This document shows positions 1 through 8,047 of a stretch of DNA of 64,000 bases, piece by piece. The stretch spans positions 1 through 64,000 of the forward strand of contig NZ_BBIS01000010.1 of NCBI RefSeq assembly GCF_000730605.1, given 5' to 3'. The notes under the pieces were generated by a model. That model saw only the letters and a program-made list of their open reading frames with translations. It made no database searches and was not told the origin of the DNA. How positions within the stretch are numbered: position 1 is the first letter of the stretch; every line of letters starts with the position of its first letter. Both the position numbers and the translations under genes were made by a program. This DNA is from Pseudomonas monteilii NBRC 103158 = DSM 14164. GTDB lineage: Bacteria; Pseudomonadota; Gammaproteobacteria; Pseudomonadales; Pseudomonadaceae.

Positions 1-179
1 TCTAGGCAAAAATTCAAGGCTGCGACAACATTGCTGTCACATCAACGTGACTTTCCCTCGCCCACCCTACGTCAAGACTTTGGTTCAGGGCACTCCTGCC
101 CCTGAGCCTGGCGATGCCAGCGTACCTTGCTGCGCATTTCTGGACTCCCACCGTCCCATCACTTGAGGTAGCAAGCAAG

Positions 180-1823
180 ATGGCCAAGGCCGCCGATGTT
201 GTAGTGCAATGCCTGGAAAACGAAGGTGTCGAATATGTATTCGGCATTCCCGGTGAAGAAAACCTCGACCTGCTCGAATCCCTGCGCAAGTCGAAGATCA
301 AGCTGGTACTGACCCGTCACGAGCAGTCTGCAGGCTTTATGGCTGCCACCTATGGCCGTCTGACCGGCAAGACCGGCGTCAGCCTGTCGACCCTTGGCCC
401 TGGCGCCACCAACCTGGTTACTGCCAGCGCCTACGCCTACCTGGGCGGCATGCCGATGATGATGATCACCGGCCAGAAGCCGATCAAGAAGTCCAAGCAG
501 GGCCGCTTCCAGATCATCGACGTGTGCGGCATGATGGACCCCATCACCAAGTACACCCACCAGTTTGCCTCGGCCGACAACATCCCGTCGCGCATGCGCG
601 AAGCCTTCCGCCTGGCCGAAGAAGAAAAGCCGGGTGCGGTACACTTGGAGCTGCCGGAAGACATCGCCGCCGAGCAGACCGATGCACTGCCGATCCCGCG
701 CAGCCTGCACCGCCGCCCGCTGGCCGAGCATGTGGCCATCGAAGCCGCCGTGCAGAAACTGCATAACGCCCGTAACCCGATCCTGGTGATCGGTGCCGGC
801 GCCAACCGCAAGATGACCGCCAAGGTCCTCAAGCAACTGATCGACAAGACTGGCATCCCGTTCATCACCACTCAACTGGGTAAAGGTGTGGTCGACGAGC
901 GCCACCCGCGCTTCCTGGGCAACGCCGCCTTGTCGTCCGGTGACTTCGTGCACCGCGCCGTCGAGGCCGCCGACCTGATCGTCAACATCGGCCACGACGT
1001 GATCGAGAAGCCGCCATTCTTCATGGTCCGTGGTGGCACCGAAGTCATCCACATCAACTTCCGCTCCGCCGAAGTCGATGCCGTGTACTTCCCGCAGGTC
1101 GAAGTGATCGGCGATATCGCCAACGCCGTGTGGCAGATCAGCGAAGCCCTCACCGAGACCTCGCACTGGGACTTCACTCGCCTGATGGCCATCCGTGAAG
1201 CCAACGAAGCGCAAATCGCCGAAGGCGCCGACGACGACCGCTTCCCGGTCTACCCGCAGCGCCTGGTTGCCGACATCCGTCGCGTGTTGCCGTCCGAAGG
1301 CATCGTTGCCTTGGACAACGGCATCTACAAGATCTGGTTTGCCCGTAACTACAAGGCGCACAAGCCAAACACCGTGCTGCTGGACAACGCCCTGGCGACC
1401 ATGGGCGCCGGCTTGCCATCGGCCATGGCGGCGCACCTGGTGCACCCGGACCGCCCGGTGATTTCGGTATGTGGCGACGGCGGCTTCATGATGAACAGCC
1501 AGGAGCTGGAAACTGCAGTCCGTCTGGGCATGCACATCACCGTGGTGATCCTGCGTGATGACGGCTACGGCATGATCCGCTGGAAGCAGGCCAACATGGG
1601 CTTCACCGATTTCGGCCTGGACTACGGCAACCCGGACTTCGTCAAGTACGCCGAAGCCTATGGTGCCAACGGCCACCGCGTGGAAAGCGCCGAAGGCCTG
1701 CTGCCGCTGCTGGAGCACTGCATCAAGACCCCAGGCGTACATGTGATCGACTGCCCGGTCGATTACAGCGAGAACGACCGAATCCTCAACAGCGAGCTGC
1801 GTGAGCGGGCGCTGGCGGTGTAA
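180..1823 (+). CDS. Acetolactate synthase-like ThDP enzyme, large subunit type
   Basis: A 547-residue thiamine-diphosphate enzyme with the acetohydroxyacid synthase/pyruvate oxidase layout: N-terminal PYR domain, central domain, C-terminal PP domain. The catalytic Glu is in TRHEQSAG (about residue 48). The ThDP/Mg motif starts with GDGGF near residue 431, but the usual NN at its end is RDD (ILRDDGYG), so the last metal ligand would be Asp. An in-frame ATG at 114 would add 22 residues; I prefer 180 because GAGGTAG precedes it and the family N-terminus (MAKAADVVVQCL) begins there. No small regulatory subunit is adjacent, so this is probably a catabolic or stand-alone enzyme rather than biosynthetic IlvBH. 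Activity as acetolactate synthase is inferred; a related 2-oxoacid decarboxylase or carboligase is possible. Confidence 0.85.
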   Translation: MAKAADVVVQCLENEGVEYVFGIPGEENLDLLESLRKSKIKLVLTRHEQSAGFMAATYGRLTGKTGVSLSTLGPGATNLVTASAYAYLGGMPMMMITGQKPIKKSKQGRFQIIDVCGMMDPITKYTHQFASADNIPSRMREAFRLAEEEKPGAVHLELPEDIAAEQTDALPIPRSLHRRPLAEHVAIEAAVQKLHNARNPILVIGAGANRKMTAKVLKQLIDKTGIPFITTQLGKGVVDERHPRFLGNAALSSGDFVHRAVEAADLIVNIGHDVIEKPPFFMVRGGTEVIHINFRSAEVDAVYFPQVEVIGDIANAVWQISEALTETSHWDFTRLMAIREANEAQIAEGADDDRFPVYPQRLVADIRRVLPSEGIVALDNGIYKIWFARNYKAHKPNTVLLDNALATMGAGLPSAMAAHLVHPDRPVISVCGDGGFMMNSQELETAVRLGMHITVVILRDDGYGMIRWKQANMGFTDFGLDYGNPDFVKYAEAYGANGHRVESAEGLLPLLEHCIKTPGVHVIDCPVDYSENDRILNSELRERALAV

Positions 1824-1855
1824 GGCCTAACGCCCTCATCGGGACTGCACGCTGG

Positions 1856-1911
1856 CACCCACAGGTCTCTCACGATTCTGTGGGTGTTGGTTGGTGGCAC
1901 ATAACCAACAC
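1856..1911. promoter_or_regulatory. Two overlapping perfect inverted repeats
   Basis: CACCCACAG (1856-1864) pairs with CTGTGGGTG (1878-1886). GTGTTGGTT (1884-1892) pairs with AACCAACAC (1903-1911). The inner arms share GTG at 1884-1886. The first hairpin lacks a clear T-run, so it is a weak terminator candidate for the upstream gene. Lying 59 bp before the monooxygenase start, the pair could be an operator or a switchable leader. No regulator gene is adjacent. Confidence 0.5.
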
Positions 1912-1969
1912 TTCAAATATCTCAAGTCGATCATGCTCAGGCTCTTCAATTCATGGAGAGTACGATTAC

Positions 1970-3907
1970 ATGACCATCGGTTCCAGCCATAACCACCCTG
2001 CTGATCTGGCCATTGAGCCAGCCTTGCCCGTGCAGCCGTGGGCCGCGCGTTTTCCGAATCCTCCAGACCTCTGCTTCGACTACCGTCGTCTGGTTGAACA
2101 ACAGGGAGGTGTTGCACGTGCTGCCCGCCCGGAGCATCGGATCTGTATTGTTGGTGCTGGCGTAACAGGGCTAACTGCTGCTCGGGAATTGTTGCGCTGT
2201 GGTTTTACCCGCATCACCTTGATTGAGCAGTCTCAGCGCGTGGGCGGTCGCCACCTGACAGTGGTGAATAAAGATTGCAATTACAAGCAGCTTTCAACGC
2301 CATTCGAGATGGGGGCCATGCGTATGCCTTTGTTCAACAGGACAGGCGAATCGCCTAAAGATGGGTGCTCGCTTATGGCCTACTACGCGAAGCTGTTCAA
2401 GTTAAAGCTTTCCGATTTCCCGAACCCTGGGACACCTTGGGTGAACACAACCGGTATCTATCTTCGTGATGGGCAACTAGAGGAAGAGGGGAAACCGGAG
2501 TTGCTGGTTTGGCGTAATCCAGAAGGGAATACTCCTCCACCTACAGCAACGCTGCAAAAGGTCTATGAAAAATGGCATCGCTTCGCCAGGCAGTTTGCCG
2601 AGCGCATCGCCATGGTATATGGCACGCAATGTTGGGCGTCGACGTGGCAGGCTGTAGTCGAGCGCTATCACCTGTTGTCATTCAGGGATCTGGTGCATTT
2701 GCCCATGCTCACTGCGTGGAATCCCGCAAACCCTGGTGATTTTGGCGGGTTGGGCATGAGCAGTGAAGAGTCGGCCATTTTCTATTCAATCGGCATTGGT
2801 GATGGTAGCTGGGGTGCGTTTTACGACGTCTGCTGCCTGTACCCCCTGCGTACTGCAATCTTTGGCTTCAGCAGTCATTTGCAACTGGTGCATGGCCGTG
2901 TTGATCAGGATGGAGTGCCTTATGCTGCGCCGTATCTGGAAGCAAGTAATGTTCCTGATAGTAGAGGGCTGATGTTCAAAGGGCCCGCCTACATCGGTCT
3001 AGCGGCGATGGATGAAAGCCTGTTGTTTCTCGATGCAGGGATGAACGGCACTTCGCTTTATGATCATCTCCTTCAACAATATGACGGGCTGTTGACGGAC
3101 ACCTCGGTCCGTTCCTTGCGAAAGCTTGAAGCGGGTCGTATCCGGGTCGGATATTGCTGGCACTGCAGTGATCCTGCGTATCAAAGCCTCCAATACGATG
3201 ACTTCGACAGTGTGATCTTGACCACCCCTTCCTGGTTGATCGAGACCAACATGCGCCTCGACGGTTTCAGCCGTCAGATACTGCCGCAGTCGATTGTGGA
3301 CGCGTGGAAGCACGCTCATTGGGAAACCAGCTGCAAAGTCTATGCGCCACTGAAGAAGAGTTATCTGGACCGTAAGTCAGCGTTACCCCAGATCCTTGTC
3401 ACCGATAGCTTTGTCCACGACGTCTACGCCTATCGGTACAACGATCGTTACCCCGATGACTGCATTCTGCTCAGCTACACCTGGGAAGACGATGCAACCA
3501 AGCTAGCAGCATTCACTGATGAAGAACTGGCCAACAAGTGTGTCGAGGAACTCGACCGGATCCTCCTGAGCTGCGGCAATGTGGCTGAACCTATATCGCC
3601 CTACATCGATACCCGAAACATTCGCATACAGCGCTGGGCGACGGACAAAAATGCGCTCGGCTGCGCGAAGCTGTATCGCGCAGGTACCTACTACGACGCG
3701 GTCGGCCTGATGAAATACAACCGCGATTACAGTGCCAGCTCGGGGTTATACCTGGCTGGAGAGTCCTTCTCTGTTGACGCCGGCTGGACCGAGCCGTGTT
3801 TACGCACCGCGCTCGATGTAGTCATTAATCTTTGCAACAACACATCCGCAACGTTCAATGGGGGCTTCACCCTTGAACACTATCCGCATTATCAACTTGG
3901 GAAATAG
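1970..3907 (+). CDS. Flavin monoamine oxidase family, amide-forming amino-acid 2-monooxygenase type
   Basis: A 645-residue FAD enzyme of the amine oxidase superfamily. The dinucleotide-binding motif is ICIVGAGVTGLTAARELL (about residues 57-75), followed by the family's EMGAMRMP segment. The C-terminal half has LLSYTWEDDATKL and, near residue 592, GLYLAGESFSVDAGWTEPC. These resemble tryptophan 2-monooxygenase (IaaM), phenylalanine 2-monooxygenase and lysine 2-monooxygenase (DavB), which oxidatively decarboxylate an amino acid to a one-carbon-shorter amide. Start at 1970 chosen for GGAGAG nine bases upstream; the frame opens earlier at 1880. The next gene is a nitrilase-fold amidase, as in davBA. 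Codon use is noticeably less G/C-biased than in flanking genes, which suggests acquisition. The substrate cannot be read from sequence. Confidence 0.8.
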   Translation: MTIGSSHNHPADLAIEPALPVQPWAARFPNPPDLCFDYRRLVEQQGGVARAARPEHRICIVGAGVTGLTAARELLRCGFTRITLIEQSQRVGGRHLTVVNKDCNYKQLSTPFEMGAMRMPLFNRTGESPKDGCSLMAYYAKLFKLKLSDFPNPGTPWVNTTGIYLRDGQLEEEGKPELLVWRNPEGNTPPPTATLQKVYEKWHRFARQFAERIAMVYGTQCWASTWQAVVERYHLLSFRDLVHLPMLTAWNPANPGDFGGLGMSSEESAIFYSIGIGDGSWGAFYDVCCLYPLRTAIFGFSSHLQLVHGRVDQDGVPYAAPYLEASNVPDSRGLMFKGPAYIGLAAMDESLLFLDAGMNGTSLYDHLLQQYDGLLTDTSVRSLRKLEAGRIRVGYCWHCSDPAYQSLQYDDFDSVILTTPSWLIETNMRLDGFSRQILPQSIVDAWKHAHWETSCKVYAPLKKSYLDRKSALPQILVTDSFVHDVYAYRYNDRYPDDCILLSYTWEDDATKLAAFTDEELANKCVEELDRILLSCGNVAEPISPYIDTRNIRIQRWATDKNALGCAKLYRAGTYYDAVGLMKYNRDYSASSGLYLAGESFSVDAGWTEPCLRTALDVVINLCNNTSATFNGGFTLEHYPHYQLGK

Positions 3908-4052
3908 CGGCGTCTGGGTGACTTTGTGAGATTCGTCCTACTGCACTTACTCGCTTCTCCTTCGCCCCCATAGGACCTGCCCGACTGTCCCTCCCAAGCG
4001 CAACCCCGCTCTACTGGCGACCTTCCAGAACAACCACAAAAAGGAAGTCGCC

Positions 4053-4949
4053 ATGTCTGAACATTGCCCCCCCGTCAGCCCTGTCCGTATCGCTGTCATC
4101 CAGTACGACCCACAGGTCGGGCTAGAGTACTGCGATGGCAACCTGAGCAGAGGCCTGGCACTGGCCCGGCGTGCGGCGCGTGAAGGTGCCAATCTGATCG
4201 TGCTGCCCGAGCTGGCCAACACCGGTTATACCTTTCACTCCCGTGCCGAGGCCTATGCCCATGCCGAAACGCTGCAGGCAGGCCGCAGCCTGAATGCCTG
4301 GGCTGATTTCGCCAGGGAGTATCAGGTGTACCTGGCAGCAGGATTTGCCGAGCGTGATGGCTTGAAGCTTTACGACAGCGCCGCATTGTTCGGCCCCGAC
4401 GGCTTGCTTGGGCACTATCGCAAGGCCCACCTGTGGAACCAGGAAAAGCTCTGGTTCACCCCTGGAGATCTCGGTTTTCCTGTATTCGAGACGCCAATCG
4501 GGCGTATCGGCCTGCTGATCTGCTGGGACATCTGGTTCCCTGAAGTGCCGCGGCTGATGGCAGCGCAAGGCGCAGACATCATATGCAGCTTGAACAACTG
4601 GGTGTGGACACCGCCACCGCTGTTTGATGACGCAGGGCGTTGCATGGCGTCGTACCTGACCATGACGGCCGCGCACGTAAACAATGTCTACATCGCCGCC
4701 GCAAACCGTATCGGCAGTGAGCGAGGGGGGCGCTTTCTCGGTTGTTCGTTGATTGCCGGAACCAATGGCTGGCCCATTGGTGAGGTGGCTAGTGCGGAGG
4801 AGGAAAGCATTCTGTATGCCGATGTCGACCTCAGCAGCGCGCGTTCAGCGCCGATCTGGAACAGCCTCAACGACCTGCAGCGTGATCGCCGAACCGATCT
4901 CTACGATGCTGCGCTTGGCTACCGCCTGCATGCGCCTATGCCACGCTGA
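4053..4949 (+). CDS. Carbon-nitrogen hydrolase (nitrilase superfamily), probable amidase
   Basis: A 298-residue cytoplasmic C-N hydrolase with the full triad: Glu53 in VLPELANTGY, Lys124 in HYRKAHLW and Cys157 in LLICWDIWFPE. Length and motifs fit the aliphatic amidase/DavA-like branch, which converts an amide to the acid plus ammonia. It lies 145 bp after the amide-forming monooxygenase and has an AAGGAAG ribosome site. The obvious inference is that it hydrolyses the amide made by that enzyme. This is the DavA type of second step, not the IaaH (amidase-signature) type. Eleven bases separate it from the next gene, so they are likely co-transcribed. Confidence 0.85.
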   Translation: MSEHCPPVSPVRIAVIQYDPQVGLEYCDGNLSRGLALARRAAREGANLIVLPELANTGYTFHSRAEAYAHAETLQAGRSLNAWADFAREYQVYLAAGFAERDGLKLYDSAALFGPDGLLGHYRKAHLWNQEKLWFTPGDLGFPVFETPIGRIGLLICWDIWFPEVPRLMAAQGADIICSLNNWVWTPPPLFDDAGRCMASYLTMTAAHVNNVYIAAANRIGSERGGRFLGCSLIAGTNGWPIGEVASAEEESILYADVDLSSARSAPIWNSLNDLQRDRRTDLYDAALGYRLHAPMPR

Positions 4950-4959
4950 GGATCCACAG

Positions 4960-6114
4960 ATGAAGCCATTACTGCTGCCCAATCGGCAGCGTTCCCCTGT
5001 GTTGATCTTTACCTGCCTGTTAATGCTGCTGGTAGCCAGCCTTGCGACAGGCCAATGGCCAGACTACGGGCAACTGGCGGCGACACTGGACCAACCGCTG
5101 AGCCGTTTGCGCTGGATAGTGGGCGATATCAGCGAGGTGACTTTCTACAAGCATGAGTTGCCTGCGCTGGGCTTGCTGCTAGGCGCTTGCCTGGCACATT
5201 GGGCCCATCTTCGCGGGTATCGCTGGCAGGGTTTTGCCATCTGCTATGGAAGCGGACTATGGCCATGGGTATTCACCAGCTCGCTACTGGGCCTTTTACT
5301 TAGCCACGCCTTATGGGGATGGACCTTGGCCGGTGGCACCTGGCAACCAACGTTTGTGGCCTTTGTGTCACTGCCGGCAGCCATGGTGCTGCTGTTTGGT
5401 GCGGGCTGGCGAGTGACGATAGCAGGCGCGCTACTGGGGTCACTACTGGTAACCCCGGCGAGTCTGCTGATGATCAACTACCTGTGCTATCCCTTGCAGT
5501 TGCCTGTGGTCATCGGCAACGTGAGTGGTATGGCCGTGGCAAGTGTCGTCGCTTTCCTGCTGTGCAAGCGCTTCCCGTCATGGGTACGTCAAAGCCACGA
5601 ACCCGACGTTGCGAAACCTGTGGCCAGCCAACCAGACTACGGTGTGGTCTGGACCTTGCGGCGTGTGCTGGCCGACTTCAGCGAAGCGCCATTCTTTGGC
5701 AATGAACTGGCCAGCCTCGGTCTACTACTGGGCGTGTTACTGGCTTACCTGTTGGCCCCGGCGGCCCCCGCATACGGTTCAATGTTGGTGATGCACATAG
5801 TGGCTGGGCAGGCCTTGGCGTCTTTGGTCGGGGTCGTATTCTGGCGCGGCCAGTGGCAAGCCCGTGGGTGGTACCCTACCTACATTCCGATTGTCTCGAT
5901 CGTGCCGGCCGCAGTGCTGGCGCATGGAGGCAGTTGGCAAGTAGTCGTGGCCAGTGCAGTGCTGGGTGCGCTGGTGGCTCCGCCGCTGGCAGTGGCGATC
6001 ACTCAGCGGTTGCCGACCTATGTGCATGGCTACATCGGTAACGTAGTGTCGATGGCCGTCAGCACGTTGGGAATCGTACCGCTGATCGGGTTACTTGTGG
6101 GGGGAGAAGCATGA
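4960..6114 (+). CDS. Integral membrane protein with internal duplication, probable transporter
   Basis: A 384-residue, very hydrophobic protein with roughly ten or more membrane segments. I do not recognise the family. It is built from two homologous halves: FYKHELPALGLLLGACLA in the first aligns with FFGNELASLGLLLGVLLA in the second, each followed by matching blocks that end in VIGNVSGMAVASVV and YIGNVVSMAVSTLG. The open frame extends upstream to 4753, but that part lies inside the amidase gene, so the start is taken at ATG 4960. Its stop overlaps the next start by ATGA, indicating translational coupling. Context suggests a permease for the amino acid, amide or acid handled by the cluster. 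Confidence 0.7.
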   Translation: MKPLLLPNRQRSPVLIFTCLLMLLVASLATGQWPDYGQLAATLDQPLSRLRWIVGDISEVTFYKHELPALGLLLGACLAHWAHLRGYRWQGFAICYGSGLWPWVFTSSLLGLLLSHALWGWTLAGGTWQPTFVAFVSLPAAMVLLFGAGWRVTIAGALLGSLLVTPASLLMINYLCYPLQLPVVIGNVSGMAVASVVAFLLCKRFPSWVRQSHEPDVAKPVASQPDYGVVWTLRRVLADFSEAPFFGNELASLGLLLGVLLAYLLAPAAPAYGSMLVMHIVAGQALASLVGVVFWRGQWQARGWYPTYIPIVSIVPAAVLAHGGSWQVVVASAVLGALVAPPLAVAITQRLPTYVHGYIGNVVSMAVSTLGIVPLIGLLVGGEA

Positions 6115-7100
6115 TTGAGCATTCGGGCCTGCCCAGGCTGTCGATCGCCAGTTTGGGGGGGACGGTCAGTATGCAGGCTGCGGCGGTTGGGTGTGGTGTA
6201 ACGCCCACTCTGGATTGTGAGCAGCAACTGCTTCAGGTCCCACAGTTGCGCGAGATGGCGCAGTTAAACGTAACGTCATTGTGCCTGGTTCCCAGTGCAT
6301 CGCTCAGCTTCAGGGCGCTGCTGGATGTGCTGGCCTGGGCTCGCTGCGAGGTCGAGCGCGGTGCCCGGGCTGTGATATTGACCCAAGGCACCGACAGCCT
6401 TGAGGAAACGGCCTATTTCCTTGACCTGCTCTGGCCATTCGATGCGCCATTGGTGATGACCGGTGCCATGCGCTCGGCCAGCCAGCCGGGCAACGATGGC
6501 CCGGCCAACCTGCTGGCTGCGGCACAGGTTGCATTGGCACAAGGCAGCAGTGGGCGTGGTGTACTGGTGGTGATGAATGATCAGGTTCATTGCGCGGCAA
6601 GGGTTCGCAAGACGGCCAGCCTGGCGATGGCGGCATTCGAGTCGCCTGGCTTTGGTCCTCTGGGCGAAGTTGTAGAGGGCGTCGCTACGTATCGCCATCC
6701 ACCATACAGGCGGGAAGTGCTGCCGTTACCGGGACGTACTGACCAGCGTGTTGCCCTACTCGAGGCGTGCCTGGACGCTGATACGGCATTGCTGCAGGCT
6801 GTGCCCACATTGGGTTACGACGGGTTGGTCATCGCCGGCTTTGGCGCTGGCCATGTTTCCGGCAGTTGGTCTGATGTTCTGGAGCACATGACGCCAACCA
6901 TGCCAGTCATTGTCGCCACTCGCACAGGTAAGGGACCTACAGCCGGGGCAACCTACGGGTTTTCCGGCTCCGAGATCGACTTGCAGAAAAAAGGCGTACA
7001 CATGGCCGGGCAGCTCTGCCCGCGCAAGTGCCGCATCTTGCTGTGGCTGCTGATTGGCACCGACCGGCAGCATGAGTTGCCGGGTTGGCTGCCCTCCTGA
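6111..7100 (+). CDS. Asparaginase/glutaminase family protein lacking the usual first Thr
   Basis: A 329-residue protein of the bacterial L-asparaginase fold. The second catalytic set is intact: Thr94 and Asp95 in TQGTDSLEETA and Lys167 in RVRKTAS, matching T89-D90-K162 of E. coli AnsB. The N-terminal nucleophile motif, normally TGGT, reads SIASLGGTVSM, so Leu15 replaces the first Thr. MTGAMRSASQPGNDGPANL is the typical family block. The start overlaps the membrane protein stop (ATGA). It is the last gene of the cluster and is followed by a hairpin. Either it uses Thr94 as sole nucleophile, has altered chemistry, or is a binding protein. Confidence 0.8.
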   Translation: MIEHSGLPRLSIASLGGTVSMQAAAVGCGVTPTLDCEQQLLQVPQLREMAQLNVTSLCLVPSASLSFRALLDVLAWARCEVERGARAVILTQGTDSLEETAYFLDLLWPFDAPLVMTGAMRSASQPGNDGPANLLAAAQVALAQGSSGRGVLVVMNDQVHCAARVRKTASLAMAAFESPGFGPLGEVVEGVATYRHPPYRREVLPLPGRTDQRVALLEACLDADTALLQAVPTLGYDGLVIAGFGAGHVSGSWSDVLEHMTPTMPVIVATRTGKGPTAGATYGFSGSEIDLQKKGVHMAGQLCPRKCRILLWLLIGTDRQHELPGWLPS

Positions 7101-7106
7101 AAAATC

Positions 7107-7132
7107 TGCCCGTGCTGTGGCACGCACGGGCA
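7107..7132 (+). terminator. Hairpin after the asparaginase-like gene
   Basis: Perfect 9-bp inverted repeat TGCCCGTGC / GCACGGGCA starting seven bases after the stop at 7100. The following T-run is weak (AACCCTTCA), so termination may be partial. Confidence 0.5.
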
Positions 7133-7191
7133 ACCCTTCAAGCGTTGCTGTGCTAGGGTGCACACACTTTTGCTTCTCAGGATGTACGCCC

Positions 7192-7743
7192 ATGCTCCCC
7201 GCTCTCAGCGAAAAAGAACTCGCCCGCCTCGAAGACCTGCTGATCACTTACGGCAACGACTACTCGGTGCTGAACCTGGCCGAACTCAATGGTTTTTTCA
7301 CCGCGCTCGCCAGCTCGCCGGTCACCGTCTACCCCGAGCAATGGCTGCCTGCGGTAGCCGGTGGCAAGGTGCCGAAGTTCAAGAAGCCTGCGCACGAAGA
7401 AGCGTACACCGCGTTGATGCTGCGCTATGCCAACCAGGTGGCAGAAGAGCTGGGTGATGACGTCGACCACTTCGAGCCGCTATTCGAAGAAAACGAAGGT
7501 GAGCAAGGCAATGTGATCGTCATGGAAGAGTGGTGCTTCGGTTACATGCGCGGTACCCAGGTTGCCGGTTGGGAGGCGTTGCCGCCGGAGCAGGATCAAC
7601 TGCTCAAGGCTATTTCGCTGCATGGGCTGGAGGACAACTTCGAGTTGTTGGACCAGATGAGCGAAGCCGATATCCAGGCGTGCGTGCCACAGGTGGTCGA
7701 GGCCGCGCGGGGGCTGTACCGGTATTTCAACAAGCTGCACTGA
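7192..7743 (+). CDS. UPF0149 (YecA/YgfB) family protein
   Basis: A 183-residue acidic protein with the YgfB/YecA-like helical domain: LNGFFTALASSP near residue 30 and WCFGYMRGTQ in the centre. Ribosome proximity was sought but the SD is weak. The start is set at ATG 7192 because homology-like sequence begins with MLPALSEKELARLEDLL; the open frame upstream runs into the preceding terminator. It lacks the C-terminal SEC-C zinc motif of some YecA proteins. Function is not established for the family at this level; cytoplasmic. Confidence 0.8.
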   Translation: MLPALSEKELARLEDLLITYGNDYSVLNLAELNGFFTALASSPVTVYPEQWLPAVAGGKVPKFKKPAHEEAYTALMLRYANQVAEELGDDVDHFEPLFEENEGEQGNVIVMEEWCFGYMRGTQVAGWEALPPEQDQLLKAISLHGLEDNFELLDQMSEADIQACVPQVVEAARGLYRYFNKLH

Positions 7744-7762
7744 TTCGGAGTATGCAATAAGG

Positions 7763-7803
7763 CTGCTGGCCTCTTCGCAGGTAAACCGCGAAGAGACCAG
7801 CAG
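7763..7803. repeat. REP-type palindrome
   Basis: Sixteen-base arms with one mismatch, CTGCTGGCCTCTTCGC and GCGAAGAGACCAGCAG, around AGGTAAACC. It carries the GCCTCTTCGC core seen at six or more other intergenic sites in the window and may also end transcription of the UPF0149 gene. Confidence 0.75.
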
Positions 7804-7821
7804 ATCCAGCACACAGTTGGC

Positions 7822-8013
7822 TCAGAGGTGCTTGGGGCGGATCTCGAACCCCGACAGTGTGGCAGCCAGGCTGCTCGGGTATGCGGCGTCGCGCTGGCGT
7901 GGCAATTGGTGTTTGGCACGACCGATCTGGCGAATTATTTCGCACAGCGAAATTATGGTTTCCTCATCACACGGATTCTGCTCTGCGCCGATCAGGTGCA
8001 GCATGTGCTCCAT
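7822..8013 (-). CDS. Small hypothetical protein (63 aa)
   Basis: A 63-codon frame opposite to its neighbours, starting MEHMLHLIGAEQNPCDEE and rich in helix-forming residues (TIISLCEIIRQIGRA). It has a credible ribosome site (CGGAG seven bases before ATG 8013) and fills an otherwise empty 300-bp interval. No family recognised. It could be a chance frame; evidence rests on RBS, position and composition only. Confidence 0.45.
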   Translation of the reverse strand: MEHMLHLIGAEQNPCDEETIISLCEIIRQIGRAKHQLPRQRDAAYPSSLAATLSGFEIRPKHL

Positions 8014-8047
8014 CAGCCCACTCCGGTGCTGACCAGGAGCCAAGCCC

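Noticed and set aside
36..51. GTCAC-N6-GTGAC dyad before the acetolactate synthase gene
   Set aside because: Five-bp arms are easily found by chance and no second copy or regulator supports it.
159..1742. Long minus-strand frame opposite the acetolactate synthase gene
   Set aside because: Codon-bias shadow; the plus-strand protein has clear ThDP motifs.
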